A program made the translations under genes and the position numbers. A stretch of 7,106 nt of DNA from Elstera litoralis (GTDB taxonomy: Bacteria > Pseudomonadota > Alphaproteobacteria > Elsterales > Elsteraceae). The DNA is taken from assembly GCF_000963705.1 (NCBI RefSeq), contig NZ_LAJY01000278.1:1-7106 (forward strand). The letters run 5' to 3'. Numbering within the stretch: the stretch's first letter is position 1; each line of letters opens with the position of its first letter. The notes below the pieces were generated by a model. The model ran no database searches and was not told where the DNA came from. It saw nothing but the letters and a program-made list of their open reading frames with translations. This document shows positions 6,989-7,106 of the stretch, piece by piece.

Positions 6989-7009
6989 GCAGGAGGCTCT
7001 GCCTCCTGC
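6989..7009. repeat. palindrome 1 of the post-iolG cluster
   Basis: Nine-base perfect arms (GCAGGAGGC and GCCTCCTGC) flank a TCT loop, starting nine bases after the iolG stop. No T-run follows directly. The core GGCTCTGCC is shared in form with the next two palindromes, which suggests a repeated intergenic element rather than an isolated terminator. Confidence 0.7.
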
Positions 7010-7016
7010 ACCTCCG

Positions 7017-7049
7017 CTCAAGGGGCTCGCCCCTTGAGAATCCCTTTTT
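7017..7049 (+). terminator. hairpin followed by T-run, probable iolG terminator
   Basis: CTCAAGGGGC (7017-7026) pairs perfectly with GCCCCTTGAG (7029-7038), giving a strong stem of nine or ten pairs. Five Ts follow at 7045-7049 after a six-base gap. The gap makes it a less than ideal intrinsic terminator. It may also be one unit of the palindromic repeat cluster. Confidence 0.55.
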
Positions 7050-7063
7050 CGGACATTCAAACT

Positions 7064-7078
7064 GAGGGCTCCGCCCTC
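7064..7078. repeat. palindrome 3 of the post-iolG cluster
   Basis: GAGGGC and GCCCTC flank a TCC loop. The stem can be extended by a G-U and a C-G pair to 7062-7080. Its core GGGCTCCGCCC resembles the cores of the two preceding palindromes. A further short inverted repeat, AATCC and GGATT, follows at 7085-7098. I see no coding sequence in 6980-7106. Confidence 0.6.
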
Positions 7079-7106
7079 GGATAAAATCCTGCCGGATTCT
7101 TAAGGG

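Overview
The window is an almost complete myo-inositol catabolism (iol) locus from a high-GC bacterium. Gene content, the IolC-aldolase fusion and codon usage point to an alphaproteobacterium. The clustered GGCTCYGCC-type palindromes after iolG are of a kind I associate with Rhodospirillales (Azospirillum-like), but that assignment is inference.

Layout, left to right. Positions 1-146 hold the 5' part of a minus-strand gene that runs off the left edge; it begins with a probable membrane helix. From about 5841 down to 157, on the minus strand, lies a tight operon. In order of transcription it is iolC (5-dehydro-2-deoxygluconokinase fused to a DUF2090/class I aldolase-like domain), iolD (trihydroxycyclohexane-dione hydrolase), iolE (inosose dehydratase, read here with a frameshift), a 67-residue two-helix membrane protein, and iolB (5-deoxy-glucuronate isomerase). 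The last three genes are joined by 4-bp and 8-bp overlaps. iolG (inositol 2-dehydrogenase) is divergent on the plus strand from 5996 to 6979. The 154-bp gap between iolC and iolG holds two oppositely facing sigma70-like promoters that overlap almost completely, with a 5-bp-arm inverted repeat inside both spacers. After iolG, 6989-7098 contains a run of hairpins, one followed by five Ts.

Together the genes cover inositol to 2-keto-inosose (IolG), dehydration (IolE), ring opening (IolD), isomerisation (IolB), phosphorylation (IolC N-terminus) and aldol cleavage (IolC C-terminus), giving dihydroxyacetone phosphate and malonate semialdehyde. No iolA, inositol transporter, iolR or separate aldolase gene is visible in the window.

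The main anomalies are two frameshifts. One is in the middle of iolE (near 1603). The other is at the 3' end of iolC, in a five-base homopolymer (3975-3979). Both would be repaired by the same +1 shift. They may be sequencing errors or real lesions; the sequence alone cannot decide. I see no wholly new system. The least described element is the small membrane protein embedded in the operon.
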